Under the pieces are notes generated by a model. That model saw only the letters and a list, made by a program, of their open reading frames with translations, did no database searches and was not told where the DNA came from. A stretch of DNA of 5,878 nt from an uncultured Litoreibacter sp. (GTDB lineage: Bacteria > Pseudomonadota > Alphaproteobacteria > Rhodobacterales > Rhodobacteraceae), in contig CALFWN010000307.1 in the NCBI GenBank assembly GCA_937928335.1, positions 1-5,878 of the forward strand, in the 5' to 3' direction. Below, in pieces: positions 1 to 5,509 of this stretch. Each line of letters opens with the position of its first letter. Position 1 is the first letter of the stretch. The translations under genes were made by a program, and so were the position numbers.

Positions 1-516
1 GCCATCAGCGAATGGCAGGTGCAGGACGGCACTCTCGCCATCTCAATCCAGCAGCTAAGCACCGATGTCGAGGGCAGCTTCGCCGATTGGACCGCCGCGA
101 TCAGCTTTGATGAGACCCCCGACGCAGAGGGCAAACACGGCGATGTCCGGGTCACGGTCTCTATCCCGTCCCTCACGCTGGGCTCCGTCACCAGCCAGGC
201 TATGGGCACGGATTTCCTGAACGCAGAGGCCTACCCCACCGCCACCTATATCGCCGATATCTTCGCAAATGACGCGTCCGACAGCGGCGCAGACGGGGAC
301 GCTTATATCGCCAAAGGCACGCTGACCCTGCGCGATCAAACCGCCCCGGTCGAGCTGCCCTTCACATTGGCCATCGACGGCAACACCGCCCGGATGACAG
401 GCCGCACAGAGCTCAACCGCATGGCATTCAATATCGGCGCAGGCACCCAGCCCACCGAGGGCTCGCTGGCTTTCCCTGTGGCCCTCAATGTCACGTTGAC
501 GGCCACCAGACCCTAG
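1..516 (+). CDS. YceI-like domain protein, C-terminal part (probably cytochrome b561-YceI fusion), 5' truncated
   Basis: The frame is open from the first base, so the start lies outside the window; the GTG at 19 is internal to the domain and is not a believable start. The visible 171 codons form one YceI domain: a tryptophan and an early beta strand (codons 5-15), a segment of the type GSFADWTAAISFD, then IPSLTLGS, a FLNAEAYPTATY segment and a TLTLRDQT segment, ending with an RMAFNIG-type motif. YceI domains form a lipocalin-like barrel that binds isoprenoid or other lipophilic ligands in the periplasm. This variant, with LTLRDQTAPVELPF and NRMAFNIGAG, resembles the YceI half of proteins fused to a di-haem cytochrome b561 membrane domain; the fusion itself is inferred because the N-terminus is missing. 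It is clearly different from the stand-alone YceI at 3329-3910. Its TAG stop overlaps the stop of the convergent isomerase gene. Confidence 0.85.
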   Translation, partial: AISEWQVQDGTLAISIQQLSTDVEGSFADWTAAISFDETPDAEGKHGDVRVTVSIPSLTLGSVTSQAMGTDFLNAEAYPTATYIADIFANDASDSGADGDAYIAKGTLTLRDQTAPVELPFTLAIDGNTARMTGRTELNRMAFNIGAGTQPTEGSLAFPVALNVTLTATRP

Positions 517-1268
517 CCCAGCGCGCGCATCCAGCCCAACCCATCCGCCGTTTTGCCGGACAAAGGTTTATATTCCGCCCCCAATGGCGCGCCGTAGCCC
601 AGCTCCTTGAGATAGGCGAAGATATGGGCGTAGTTCACCTCCCCCAGATCCGGCTCCGCCCGCTCCGGCACAGAGGCAAACTGGATATGCCCGATAATAT
701 CACGGTAATGCGTCAGCCGCCGGGTCAGATCGCCCTCAAGAATCTGCAAATGGTAGCAGTCAAACATCAGCTTGAGATTGGGCCGGTCCACCTCCGCAAT
801 GATGTCTGCGGCCTGCGTAGATCCGTTCAGGAAATACCCCGGCGCGTCATGATGGTTCAGCGGCTCGATCAGGATCACCCGCTCCGGGGCGGCGTCACAG
901 GCGTAGCGCAGGTTCTCGACAAAACACGCCTGCGCCTCGGGCCCGTCGGCAAAGCCTGCCATGACATGGATCGCGCCTGCCTCGGTCTCGCCCGCATACG
1001 CCACCGCCTGATCAATAGAGGCCCGTGCCTCCGCCACCCGGCCCGGCAGGGCGCAAAGCCCGTTTTCACCCTCGCCCCCGCGCACAGTGTTGATCCCCAG
1101 CAAAGGCAGACCAGTCTCGCTCAGGGCCGCGCGGATCTCGCCCGCGTCGGTCTCGTAAGGCCAGTGCATCTCGACGGCAGAAAACCCCGCTGCCTTGGCC
1201 GCGCGGATGGCGTCAGGCAAGGACAATTCCGTCCACAAAAATCCAAGATTTGCCGAAAATTCAGTCAT
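513..1268 (-). CDS. otnI: 2-oxo-tetronate isomerase, hydroxypyruvate isomerase (Hyi) family
   Basis: A 251-residue TIM-barrel protein of the hydroxypyruvate isomerase/xylose isomerase-like superfamily, about the usual family length. Visible signatures are AVEMHWPYE (31-39), GINTVRGG (58-65), ILIEPLNHHDAPGYFL (132-147), LMFDCYHLQ (167-175), GHIQFASVPERAEPDLGEVNY (starting at 193) and GAEYKP (230-235). By family knowledge the likely metal and catalytic residues are E135, D170, H173, Q196 and E232. As the last gene of an otnK-otnC-otnI operon it most likely isomerises 2-oxo-tetronate to 3-oxo-tetronate in the cytoplasm rather than hydroxypyruvate to tartronate semialdehyde; Hyi is the alternative on sequence alone. 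The ATG lies 5 nt after the otnC stop with only a weak purine-rich ribosome site, suggesting translational coupling. Its TAG stop shares the palindrome CTAG with the stop of the convergent YceI gene, leaving no intergenic space. Confidence 0.88.
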   Translation of the reverse strand: MTEFSANLGFLWTELSLPDAIRAAKAAGFSAVEMHWPYETDAGEIRAALSETGLPLLGINTVRGGEGENGLCALPGRVAEARASIDQAVAYAGETEAGAIHVMAGFADGPEAQACFVENLRYACDAAPERVILIEPLNHHDAPGYFLNGSTQAADIIAEVDRPNLKLMFDCYHLQILEGDLTRRLTHYRDIIGHIQFASVPERAEPDLGEVNYAHIFAYLKELGYGAPLGAEYKPLSGKTADGLGWMRALG

Positions 1269-1273
1269 ACGCT

Positions 1274-1921
1274 CTACTCATCCCATTCCACCCCAAATTT
1301 GCGCACAAGCCCTTGGATTTGCGCCTCATTCAACAGGTTCGGCCCCATGCCACGCGTCATCAGCGCCAGCTTGGCCGTCTCCTCCAGCTCTTCCATCGCG
1401 TAGCACGCAGCCTCTATATCCTTGCCCGCTACAACAGGCCCGTGATGGGCCAGAACCACCGCCGAGCGCTTGCCCGCCAGCCCCTTGATCGCCTTCCCCA
1501 TCGCCGGGTCACCCGGCATGAAATAGGGCAGCAACGCCACCTTGCCGAGCTTCATCACACCATAGGCCGTAATCGGCGGCAGCATGTTGTCCGGGTCCGT
1601 GTCCGGTAGCACTGACAGGGCCACGGAATGGCATGAATGCAAATGCACCACCGCGCCCGTCGCGCTGCGCGTGTCGTAAAAGGCGGAATGCAGCGCCACC
1701 TCCTTGGTGGGGGCGTCCCCCGCCACATGCGCGCCGCCCTCCAGCACCGCCAGCCGCGCAGGATCCAGCCGCCCGAAACAGCTGCCGGTGGGTGTCACCA
1801 GCAAACGGCCATCCTCCAGCCGCGCCGAGATATTGCCCGACGAGCCACCCGTCAGCCCGCGGTCAAACATCGATTTGGCCAACAGACAGATATCCTCGCG
1901 CAGCCTGGTCTCGGCGCTCAT
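1274..1921 (-). CDS. otnC: 3-oxo-tetronate 4-phosphate decarboxylase, class II aldolase/adducin family
   Basis: A 215-residue class II aldolase-fold protein (related to L-fuculose-1-phosphate aldolase and L-ribulose-5-phosphate 4-epimerase), full length. Visible are the phosphate-binding loop GGSSGNISAR (25-34), a TPTGSCFGRL segment (43-52), the catalytic acid E74 in TKEVALHSAFY, the metal-binding HLH pair H93/H95 and the third histidine in AHHGPVV (H160). All expected metal ligands are present, so the enzyme should be active. In this operon the predicted reaction is decarboxylation of 3-oxo-tetronate 4-phosphate to dihydroxyacetone phosphate plus CO2, the last step of the DUF1537 acid-sugar pathway. 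The start overlaps the otnK stop in an ATGA, indicating translational coupling, and a GGAG lies about 9 nt upstream of the ATG inside otnK. Without the neighbours it could only be called a class II aldolase. Confidence 0.9.
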   Translation of the reverse strand: MSAETRLREDICLLAKSMFDRGLTGGSSGNISARLEDGRLLVTPTGSCFGRLDPARLAVLEGGAHVAGDAPTKEVALHSAFYDTRSATGAVVHLHSCHSVALSVLPDTDPDNMLPPITAYGVMKLGKVALLPYFMPGDPAMGKAIKGLAGKRSAVVLAHHGPVVAGKDIEAACYAMEELEETAKLALMTRGMGPNLLNEAQIQGLVRKFGVEWDE

Positions 1922-3180
1922 GACAACATCTCCAACGCATCGGCAAAGAATGTCTCCGCGCCGAAATTGCCCGATTTCAGCGTCAGCGCGATGTCATGCC
2001 CGCCCGAGCGCGTATAGGTCCACGGCACCCCCGGCGCGATCTCGCGGCCAATCGACAGCTTGCCCACGCCCAGCGATTTGGTCACCGCGCCCGAGGTCTC
2101 GCCGCCCGCCACCACGAACCGCCTTACCCCGGCATCCCGCGCCACCTGCGCCAGCTCAGCCAAAGCGTCCTCCACCAGCTTGCCCGCGCGCGCCACGCCC
2201 AGCCGGTCTTGTGCCGCAGCCACAGAGCTTGGATCCGCCGTCGCGTAGATGATCTTGGGTGCCCCCACGGGCTTGCCGCGCAGCCAGTCCATCGCGGGGC
2301 CTGCGCCCGCTTCCGCCAGCTCCAGCGGGTCCAGACGGTATCCGTCCGCCTGCTTCAGATACGCCGCCACCTGCGCTCGCGTCATGGCAGAGCAGCTGCC
2401 CGACAACACCAAGGCGCCGCCCTCGGGCGCCTTGATATGCGCATCCTCGGCAGCCTGCGCCCCAAGCAACCCCATCTCGCGGTAGATCGCGGGCAAGGGC
2501 ATGGCCACGGCGCTGCCGCCCGTCATCAGCACCATGTCGGCACATGCTTGGGCAATAATCGTCAGATCCGCGTCGGACACCGCGTCAACCACCACATGCG
2601 CCACGCCCTCCGCCGCCAGCGCTGTCAGCCGGGCCTGCAACGCCGCCACACCCCGGTCCACCACCAGCCGGTTCGCCAGCCCGACAGGCCGCGTCACCTG
2701 CGACCCCAGCAGCCGCATCAGGTTGCTGTCGCGCATCGGGGTCAGCGGGTGGTCCTTCATCGGGCTCTCCGCCAAAGGCTGCTCGCCGACAAACAGGTTG
2801 CCCATGAAAATCGAGCGCCCGTTTTCGGGGAAGGCCGGGCAGTAAATGGTCTGCGACGCGCCCAGATCGGCCATCAATGCTTCTGCCACAGGGCCAATAT
2901 TGCCCTGCGCCGTGCTGTCAAATGTCGAGCAGTATTTCCAGAAAAACCGCGCCGCGCCGGTCTGTTTCAGCCATGCCAATGCCGCGCGGGTCTCGGCCAC
3001 GGCCTTTGCCACCGGCTCTGTTCGGCATTTCAGCGCAATCACCTCGAAATCCGCCGTCTCCGATGGCGCGCCCTCAGGGATGCCGATCCGAAGATTGACC
3101 CGTGCCCCCGAGCGTGCCAGCAGCCCCGCCAAATCCGTGGCCCCGGTGAAATCATCGGCGATGCAACCCATCACGGTCAT
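1918..3180 (-). CDS. otnK: 3-oxo-tetronate kinase, four-carbon acid sugar kinase family (DUF1537)
   Basis: A 420-residue kinase when started at 3180, the normal family length. The N-terminal substrate domain begins with the hallmark GCIADDFTGATDLAG (5-19), followed by KYCSTFDSTAQGNIG (82-96), CPAFPENGRS (114-123) and a GNLFVGEQPLAESPM segment (127-141). The C-terminal nucleotide-binding domain shows LSGSCSAMTRAQV (259-271), AGGETSGAV (358-366), IAPGVPWTY (381-389) and LKSGNFG (401-407). It should phosphorylate 3-oxo-tetronate at the C4 hydroxyl with ATP, giving the OtnC substrate. An in-frame ATG at 3246 would add 22 residues, but that stretch has no family similarity and spans the operator-like palindrome; the ATG at 3180 has AAAGGG and CAGGG 10 and 5 nt upstream and places the ADDFTG motif correctly. 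It is the first gene of the operon and overlaps otnC by 4 nt. A close alternative is another DUF1537 member such as D-threonate kinase, but the otnC-otnI partners favour OtnK. Confidence 0.92.
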   Translation of the reverse strand: MTVMGCIADDFTGATDLAGLLARSGARVNLRIGIPEGAPSETADFEVIALKCRTEPVAKAVAETRAALAWLKQTGAARFFWKYCSTFDSTAQGNIGPVAEALMADLGASQTIYCPAFPENGRSIFMGNLFVGEQPLAESPMKDHPLTPMRDSNLMRLLGSQVTRPVGLANRLVVDRGVAALQARLTALAAEGVAHVVVDAVSDADLTIIAQACADMVLMTGGSAVAMPLPAIYREMGLLGAQAAEDAHIKAPEGGALVLSGSCSAMTRAQVAAYLKQADGYRLDPLELAEAGAGPAMDWLRGKPVGAPKIIYATADPSSVAAAQDRLGVARAGKLVEDALAELAQVARDAGVRRFVVAGGETSGAVTKSLGVGKLSIGREIAPGVPWTYTRSGGHDIALTLKSGNFGAETFFADALEMLS

Positions 3181-3185
3181 AGCGG

Positions 3186-3196
3186 CCCTGCCCTTT
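3186..3196 (-). promoter_or_regulatory. Ribosome binding site of otnK
   Basis: Read on the minus strand, AAAGGG (3191-3196) followed by CAGGG (3186-3190) lies 10 and 5 nt before the ATG at 3180. This supports that ATG over the in-frame ATG at 3246. Confidence 0.55.
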
Positions 3197-3199
3197 AAC

Positions 3200-3211
3200 A
3201 ATGTATACGTT
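3200..3211. promoter_or_regulatory. GTATAC-centred palindrome, candidate GntR-type operator for the otn operon
   Basis: AATGTATACGTT is symmetric at 10 of 12 positions around GTATAC and lies 20-31 nt upstream of the otnK start. Operators of GntR-family (FadR subfamily) regulators of sugar-acid catabolism are often short palindromes with GT and AC half sites, so binding by such a regulator is plausible. No regulator gene is in the window. A TTGACC (-35-like) sits at 3241-3246 on the minus strand but has no good -10 partner at 16-18 nt, so the promoter itself is not resolved. If transcription starts near the palindrome, a bound protein would repress. Confidence 0.35.
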
Positions 3212-3269
3212 ACCGCGAATGAGCCTGCGATTGGCCCGAAGGTCAATCACCTATCGCACCTGAGGTCAC

Positions 3270-3302
3270 AAAGAAAAACCCGCCGCAGCGGCGCTGGGCG
3301 GG
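3270..3302 (-). terminator. Intrinsic terminator of yceI
   Basis: On the minus strand the sequence reads CCCGCC-CAGC, a GCC triloop, then GCTG, a single bulged C and GGCGGG, followed by TTTTTCTTT. The stem is 10 bp, nearly all G-C, and begins about 27 nt after the yceI TAG. It should stop yceI transcripts before the otn operon, so otnK needs its own promoter within the roughly 90 nt between 3270 and 3180. Confidence 0.88.
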
Positions 3303-3328
3303 CTCATTTGCAGGTCTGCGGTGGTGCA

Positions 3329-3910
3329 CTACTCGGCTTTTTGCGCCTCGATGGAGATCATCACCTTCACCTCGTCGCTGACAGCCGGGGCAAATGCGCC
3401 AAACCTGAAATCAGAGCGCAGCACCGTCGCGGTCGCATCAAACCCAAGCCACGGCTTGCCCGCCAGCGGGTTGTCGCCCGCCTGGTTCAGCTTGGCCGCC
3501 AGAACGACAGGCTTGGTGGTGCCCTGAATGGTCAGATCGCCCGTGATGTTGGCGGTGTTCTCGCCGGTCACCTCGATGCCGGTCGAGGCAAATGTCACCA
3601 TGTCACCCTCGGCGGCATTGAAGAAATCCGGCCCGAAGAAATGGCTTTCGCGGGCCTCCCAGCCGGTGAACATGGATATCACCGGGATAGAGACCGAAAC
3701 AGAAGACGCCTCGGGCGCTGCCTCGTCAAAGACAATCTCGCCCTCGAACCCCGAGAACATGCCATAGGTGGTGGAAAAGCCAAGATGGTCATAGGTGAAC
3801 ACGATCTGGCTGTGGCTGGGATCAAGCGTATATGTGTCAGCCGCGAATGCAGCACCCGAAGAGACTGCCGAAGACAGTGCCAATATGGCCGCGAGGATGG
3901 TGGATTTCAT
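3329..3910 (-). CDS. Secreted YceI family protein (lipocalin-like, isoprenoid-binding fold)
   Basis: A 193-residue protein, normal for stand-alone YceI. Residues 1-23 form a classical Sec signal peptide (Lys at position 2, hydrophobic core, AFA before the cleavage point and ADTYTLDP after it), so the mature protein should be periplasmic. The mature part carries the family landmarks: YTLDPSHSQIVFTYDHLGFS (starting near 27), a MFSGFEGEIVFD segment, SSVSVSIPV, the WEARESHFFGPDFFN segment, GDLTIQGTTKPV, and an LRSDFRFGAFAP segment near the C-terminus. The family forms a beta barrel that binds polyisoprenoid or other lipophilic ligands; the physiological ligand cannot be told from sequence. AAAGGG lies 9 nt before the ATG. 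The gene is monocistronic: it is divergent from rpsF and followed by its own terminator. A second, different YceI domain lies at 1-516 beyond the otn operon. Confidence 0.93.
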   Translation of the reverse strand: MKSTILAAILALSSAVSSGAAFAADTYTLDPSHSQIVFTYDHLGFSTTYGMFSGFEGEIVFDEAAPEASSVSVSIPVISMFTGWEARESHFFGPDFFNAAEGDMVTFASTGIEVTGENTANITGDLTIQGTTKPVVLAAKLNQAGDNPLAGKPWLGFDATATVLRSDFRFGAFAPAVSDEVKVMISIEAQKAE

Positions 3911-3967
3911 GAGCTTGGACCCTTTCGAGGTTTCACTGATATATGGCCTTATTCAACCGCTCCCGCG

Positions 3968-3987
3968 CGGCTGGCAATGCGCAGCCG
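3968..3987. repeat. Short inverted repeat in the yceI-rpsF divergent intergenic region
   Basis: CGGCTG (3968-3973) and CAGCCG (3982-3987) are perfect complements, with an inner GC/GC pair around AAT and one unpaired G. It is not followed by a T-run on either strand, so it is not an obvious intrinsic terminator. It could be a protein site or part of the yceI 5' UTR. The rest of 3911-4069 shows no gene, and I could not find a convincing -35/-10 pair for either direction. Confidence 0.3.
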
Positions 3988-4069
3988 GTCAACAGATTGT
4001 GTGCATCTGCGCATTTGGCATGGGCAGCCCCGTATTTAAGGGTTGATCGTGGGTCCGGGGCCTGTAAAA

Positions 4070-4138
4070 GGGCGCATCCTCCGCGATACTTTTTCAATTG
4101 CGGTGCCCCTCGTGACCGGGGCGCGGAGGCTCACGCCC
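4070..4138 (+). promoter_or_regulatory. Structured 5' leader of rpsF, candidate ribosomal protein autoregulation element
   Basis: Three nested complementary blocks lie in order: GGGCG (4070-4074) with CGCCC (4134-4138); CCTCCGCG (4078-4085) with CGCGGAGG (4122-4129), a perfect 8 bp stem; and CCCC (4106-4109) with GGGG (4118-4121). This gives a basal stem, a small 3x4 internal loop, the 8 bp stem, a 20-nt one-sided loop (4086-4105) and an apical hairpin stacked on it. The 3' side includes ACCG at 4115-4118. There is no T-run after it, so it is not an intrinsic terminator. It ends 37 nt before the rpsF ATG. S6:S18 complexes in many bacteria bind their own rpsF leader through a structure presenting a CCG, so feedback control is a reasonable inference, not shown. 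Being upstream of an unmapped transcription start is the main doubt. Confidence 0.42.
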
Positions 4139-4175
4139 GGTCTTTGAAGCACGCACGTAAAACTGGAGAACGCAC

Positions 4176-4526
4176 ATGCCTTTGTATGAGCACGTGTTTA
4201 TCTCGCGCCAGGACCTCTCGAATGCGCAAGCCGAGGGTCTGATCGAACATTTCGGCGCCGTCCTCGCGGATAATGGCGGCAAGATGGTCGAGCACGAGTA
4301 TTGGGGCCTGAAAACGATGGCCTATAAGATCAACAAGAACCGCAAGGGCCACTACGCCTATATCCGTTCCGACGCACCGGCGACCGCCGTGCAGGAAATG
4401 GAACGCCTGATGCGCCTGCATGATGATGTCATGCGTGTTCTGACCATCAAGGTCGATGAGCACGAGGAAGGCCCCTCGGTCCAGATGCAGAAGCGCGACG
4501 AGCGCGAACGCCGTCCCCGCACATAA
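4176..4526 (+). CDS. rpsF: 30S ribosomal protein S6
   Basis: A 116-residue S6 protein of the usual bacterial length. It begins PLYEHVFISRQDLS, and has WGLKTMAY (43-50), KINKNRKGHY (51-60) and DDVMRVLTIKVDEHEEGP (83-100), followed by a charged, Arg-rich tail (106-116). S6 sits on the 30S platform, where it binds helix 22-23 of 16S rRNA as a heterodimer with S18, which is encoded next. GGAG lies 7 nt before the ATG. It is the first gene of rpsF-rpsR-rplI and follows a strongly structured leader. Nothing is odd about the protein. Confidence 0.98.
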   Translation: MPLYEHVFISRQDLSNAQAEGLIEHFGAVLADNGGKMVEHEYWGLKTMAYKINKNRKGHYAYIRSDAPATAVQEMERLMRLHDDVMRVLTIKVDEHEEGPSVQMQKRDERERRPRT

Positions 4527-4558
4527 TTCAATTCGACTTTAAGAACAGGAGCTAAATC

Positions 4559-4786
4559 ATGGCATCAAAACCATTTTTCCGCCGTCGTAAGTCGGACCCT
4601 TTTGAGGGCGATAACGCCCCCAAGATCGACTATAAAGACACACGCACCCTGCAACGCTACATCTCTGAGCGTGGCAAGATCGTGCCATCGCGCATTACAG
4701 CCGTAGGCGCCAAAAACCAACGCGCGCTGGCCCGCGCCATCAAACGCGCGCGTTTCTTGGCCCTGCTGCCATACGCCGTCAAATAA
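4559..4786 (+). CDS. rpsR: 30S ribosomal protein S18
   Basis: A 75-residue S18, normal length. Family landmarks are the basic N-terminus KPFFRRRK (4-11), [19 protein letters not shown] (23-41) and the core [20 protein letters not shown] (44-63) ending [10 protein letters not shown]. No cysteine cluster is present near the N-terminus, so this is the zinc-free form. AGGAG lies 7 nt upstream of the ATG, and the gene follows rpsF after a 32-nt gap with no terminator. S18 partners S6 on the platform of the small subunit, and the pair may regulate the operon through the upstream leader. Confidence 0.98.
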   Translation: MASKPFFRRRKSDPFEGDNAPKIDYKDTRTLQRYISERGKIVPSRITAVGAKNQRALARAIKRARFLALLPYAVK

Positions 4787-4790
4787 GGAG
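4785..4790 (+). promoter_or_regulatory. Ribosome binding site of rplI overlapping the rpsR stop
   Basis: AAGGAG begins inside the TAA stop of rpsR (4784-4786) and lies 6 nt before the rplI ATG. The arrangement suggests that ribosomes finishing rpsR help initiate rplI. Confidence 0.75.
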
Positions 4791-4796
4791 AGCGAC

Positions 4797-5432
4797 ATGC
4801 AAGTTATCCTTATGGAACGCGTCGCCAAACTCGGCCAGATGGGCGATGTGGTAGATGTCAAACCGGGCTTCGCCCGCAACTTCCTGCTGCCTCAGGGCAA
4901 GGCCATGAACGCGACCGACGCGAACAAGGCCCAGTTCGAGGCACAGAAAGCGCAGCTTGAAGCCCGCAATCTGGAAACCAAGAAAGAGGCCGAAGCACTG
5001 GCCGACAAACTTGGTGGTCAGCAGTTCATCGTGATTCGTCAGGCCTCTGACGCCGGTGCGCTTTACGGCTCCGTCACCACCCGTGACGCGGCCGAGGCGG
5101 CAACAGCCGAAGGTTTCACCGTGGATCGCGGTCAGGTCGCCCTTGAGCGTCCGATCAAATATCTTGGTCTGCATGACGTGCTCGTCACACTGCACCCTGA
5201 GGTTGATGTGACCTTCACCCTGAACGTCGCCCGCTCCACTGAGGAAGCCGAGCTGCAAGCCTCCGGCAAGTCCATTCAGGACCTGGCCGCCGAGGAAGAA
5301 GCAGAAGCGGAATTCGAGATCGCCGAGCTGTTCGACGATATCGGCTCCGCCGCCTCCGAGGATGAAGAGCTGGCCGAGGCCGTCGCCGAAGACGCCCCTG
5401 CCGAGGATGCAGCCTCCGAAGACGAAGACTGA
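4797..5432 (+). CDS. rplI: 50S ribosomal protein L9 with long acidic C-terminal tail
   Basis: A 211-residue L9. The N-terminal 23S rRNA-binding domain is intact ([17 protein letters not shown], then [19 protein letters not shown] to about 36), followed by the long connecting helix (about 42-75, rich in Ala, Glu, Lys and Gln) and the C-terminal domain (about 76-150, including [11 protein letters not shown]). L9 binds domain V of 23S rRNA near the L1 stalk and protrudes from the 50S subunit. The typical protein is about 149 residues; here residues 157-211 are an additional low-complexity tail in which 23 of 55 residues are Asp or Glu. Extended acidic L9 tails are, to my knowledge, usual in Rhodobacterales and related alphaproteobacteria. 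The gene is the last of the operon, 10 nt after rpsR, and is followed by a strong terminator. Confidence 0.97.
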   Translation: MQVILMERVAKLGQMGDVVDVKPGFARNFLLPQGKAMNATDANKAQFEAQKAQLEARNLETKKEAEALADKLGGQQFIVIRQASDAGALYGSVTTRDAAEAATAEGFTVDRGQVALERPIKYLGLHDVLVTLHPEVDVTFTLNVARSTEEAELQASGKSIQDLAAEEEAEAEFEIAELFDDIGSAASEDEELAEAVAEDAPAEDAASEDED

Positions 5433-5456
5433 TCCAGCAGACACAGCAACAAGAAG

Positions 5457-5487
5457 AGGCCGCCTTTCAATGAAGGGCGGCCTTTTT
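5457..5487 (+). terminator. Intrinsic terminator of the rpsF-rpsR-rplI operon
   Basis: AGGCCGCC (5457-5464) pairs with GGCGGCCT (5476-5483), extended by a T-G wobble, two T-A pairs and a C-G pair to an uninterrupted 12-bp stem closing an AAT triloop (5469-5471). TTTTT (5483-5487) then CTATTCT follows. It lies 24 nt after the rplI stop. On the minus strand the stem is followed only by a mixed CTTCTTGTTG, so it may act weakly on the convergent gene that ends at 5510. Confidence 0.93.
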
Positions 5488-5509
5488 CTATTCTAACCCA
5501 AGAAAACCT

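Noticed and set aside
1996..3198. 400-codon plus-strand ORF antisense to otnK
   Set aside because: Its translation is rich in Arg, His and Gln with no domain pattern, and the minus strand has unmistakable kinase motifs throughout. It is a GC-rich codon-position shadow.
3181..3246. Upstream in-frame ATG at 3246 giving a 442-residue OtnK
   Set aside because: The added 22 residues are not family-like and cover the operator-like palindrome and the ribosome site; the ATG at 3180 puts ADDFTG at the expected place.
3224..3246. TTGACC (minus strand, 3241-3246) as the -35 of an otn promoter
   Set aside because: The hexamer is good, but at 17 nt spacing the -10 position reads CTCATT, a 2 of 6 match. 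It remains possible but is not supported.
2846..4039. 397-codon plus-strand ORF spanning the otnK 5' end, terminator and yceI
   Set aside because: It runs through a terminator and two promoter regions opposite well-supported genes and has no recognisable domain.
4043..4068. TTGATC ... TGTAAA as an rpsF sigma-70 promoter
   Set aside because: The spacing is only 14 nt and the -10 match is partial, so I do not call it.
4779..5444. 221-codon minus-strand ORF opposite rplI
   Set aside because: It is the complement of a highly expressed ribosomal gene, with Gly/Phe/Leu-rich nonsense-like composition.
5276..5470. Minus-strand ORF rich in Ser and Ala over the rplI 3' end
   Set aside because: It is the complement of the repetitive acidic-tail codons of L9 and crosses the terminator.
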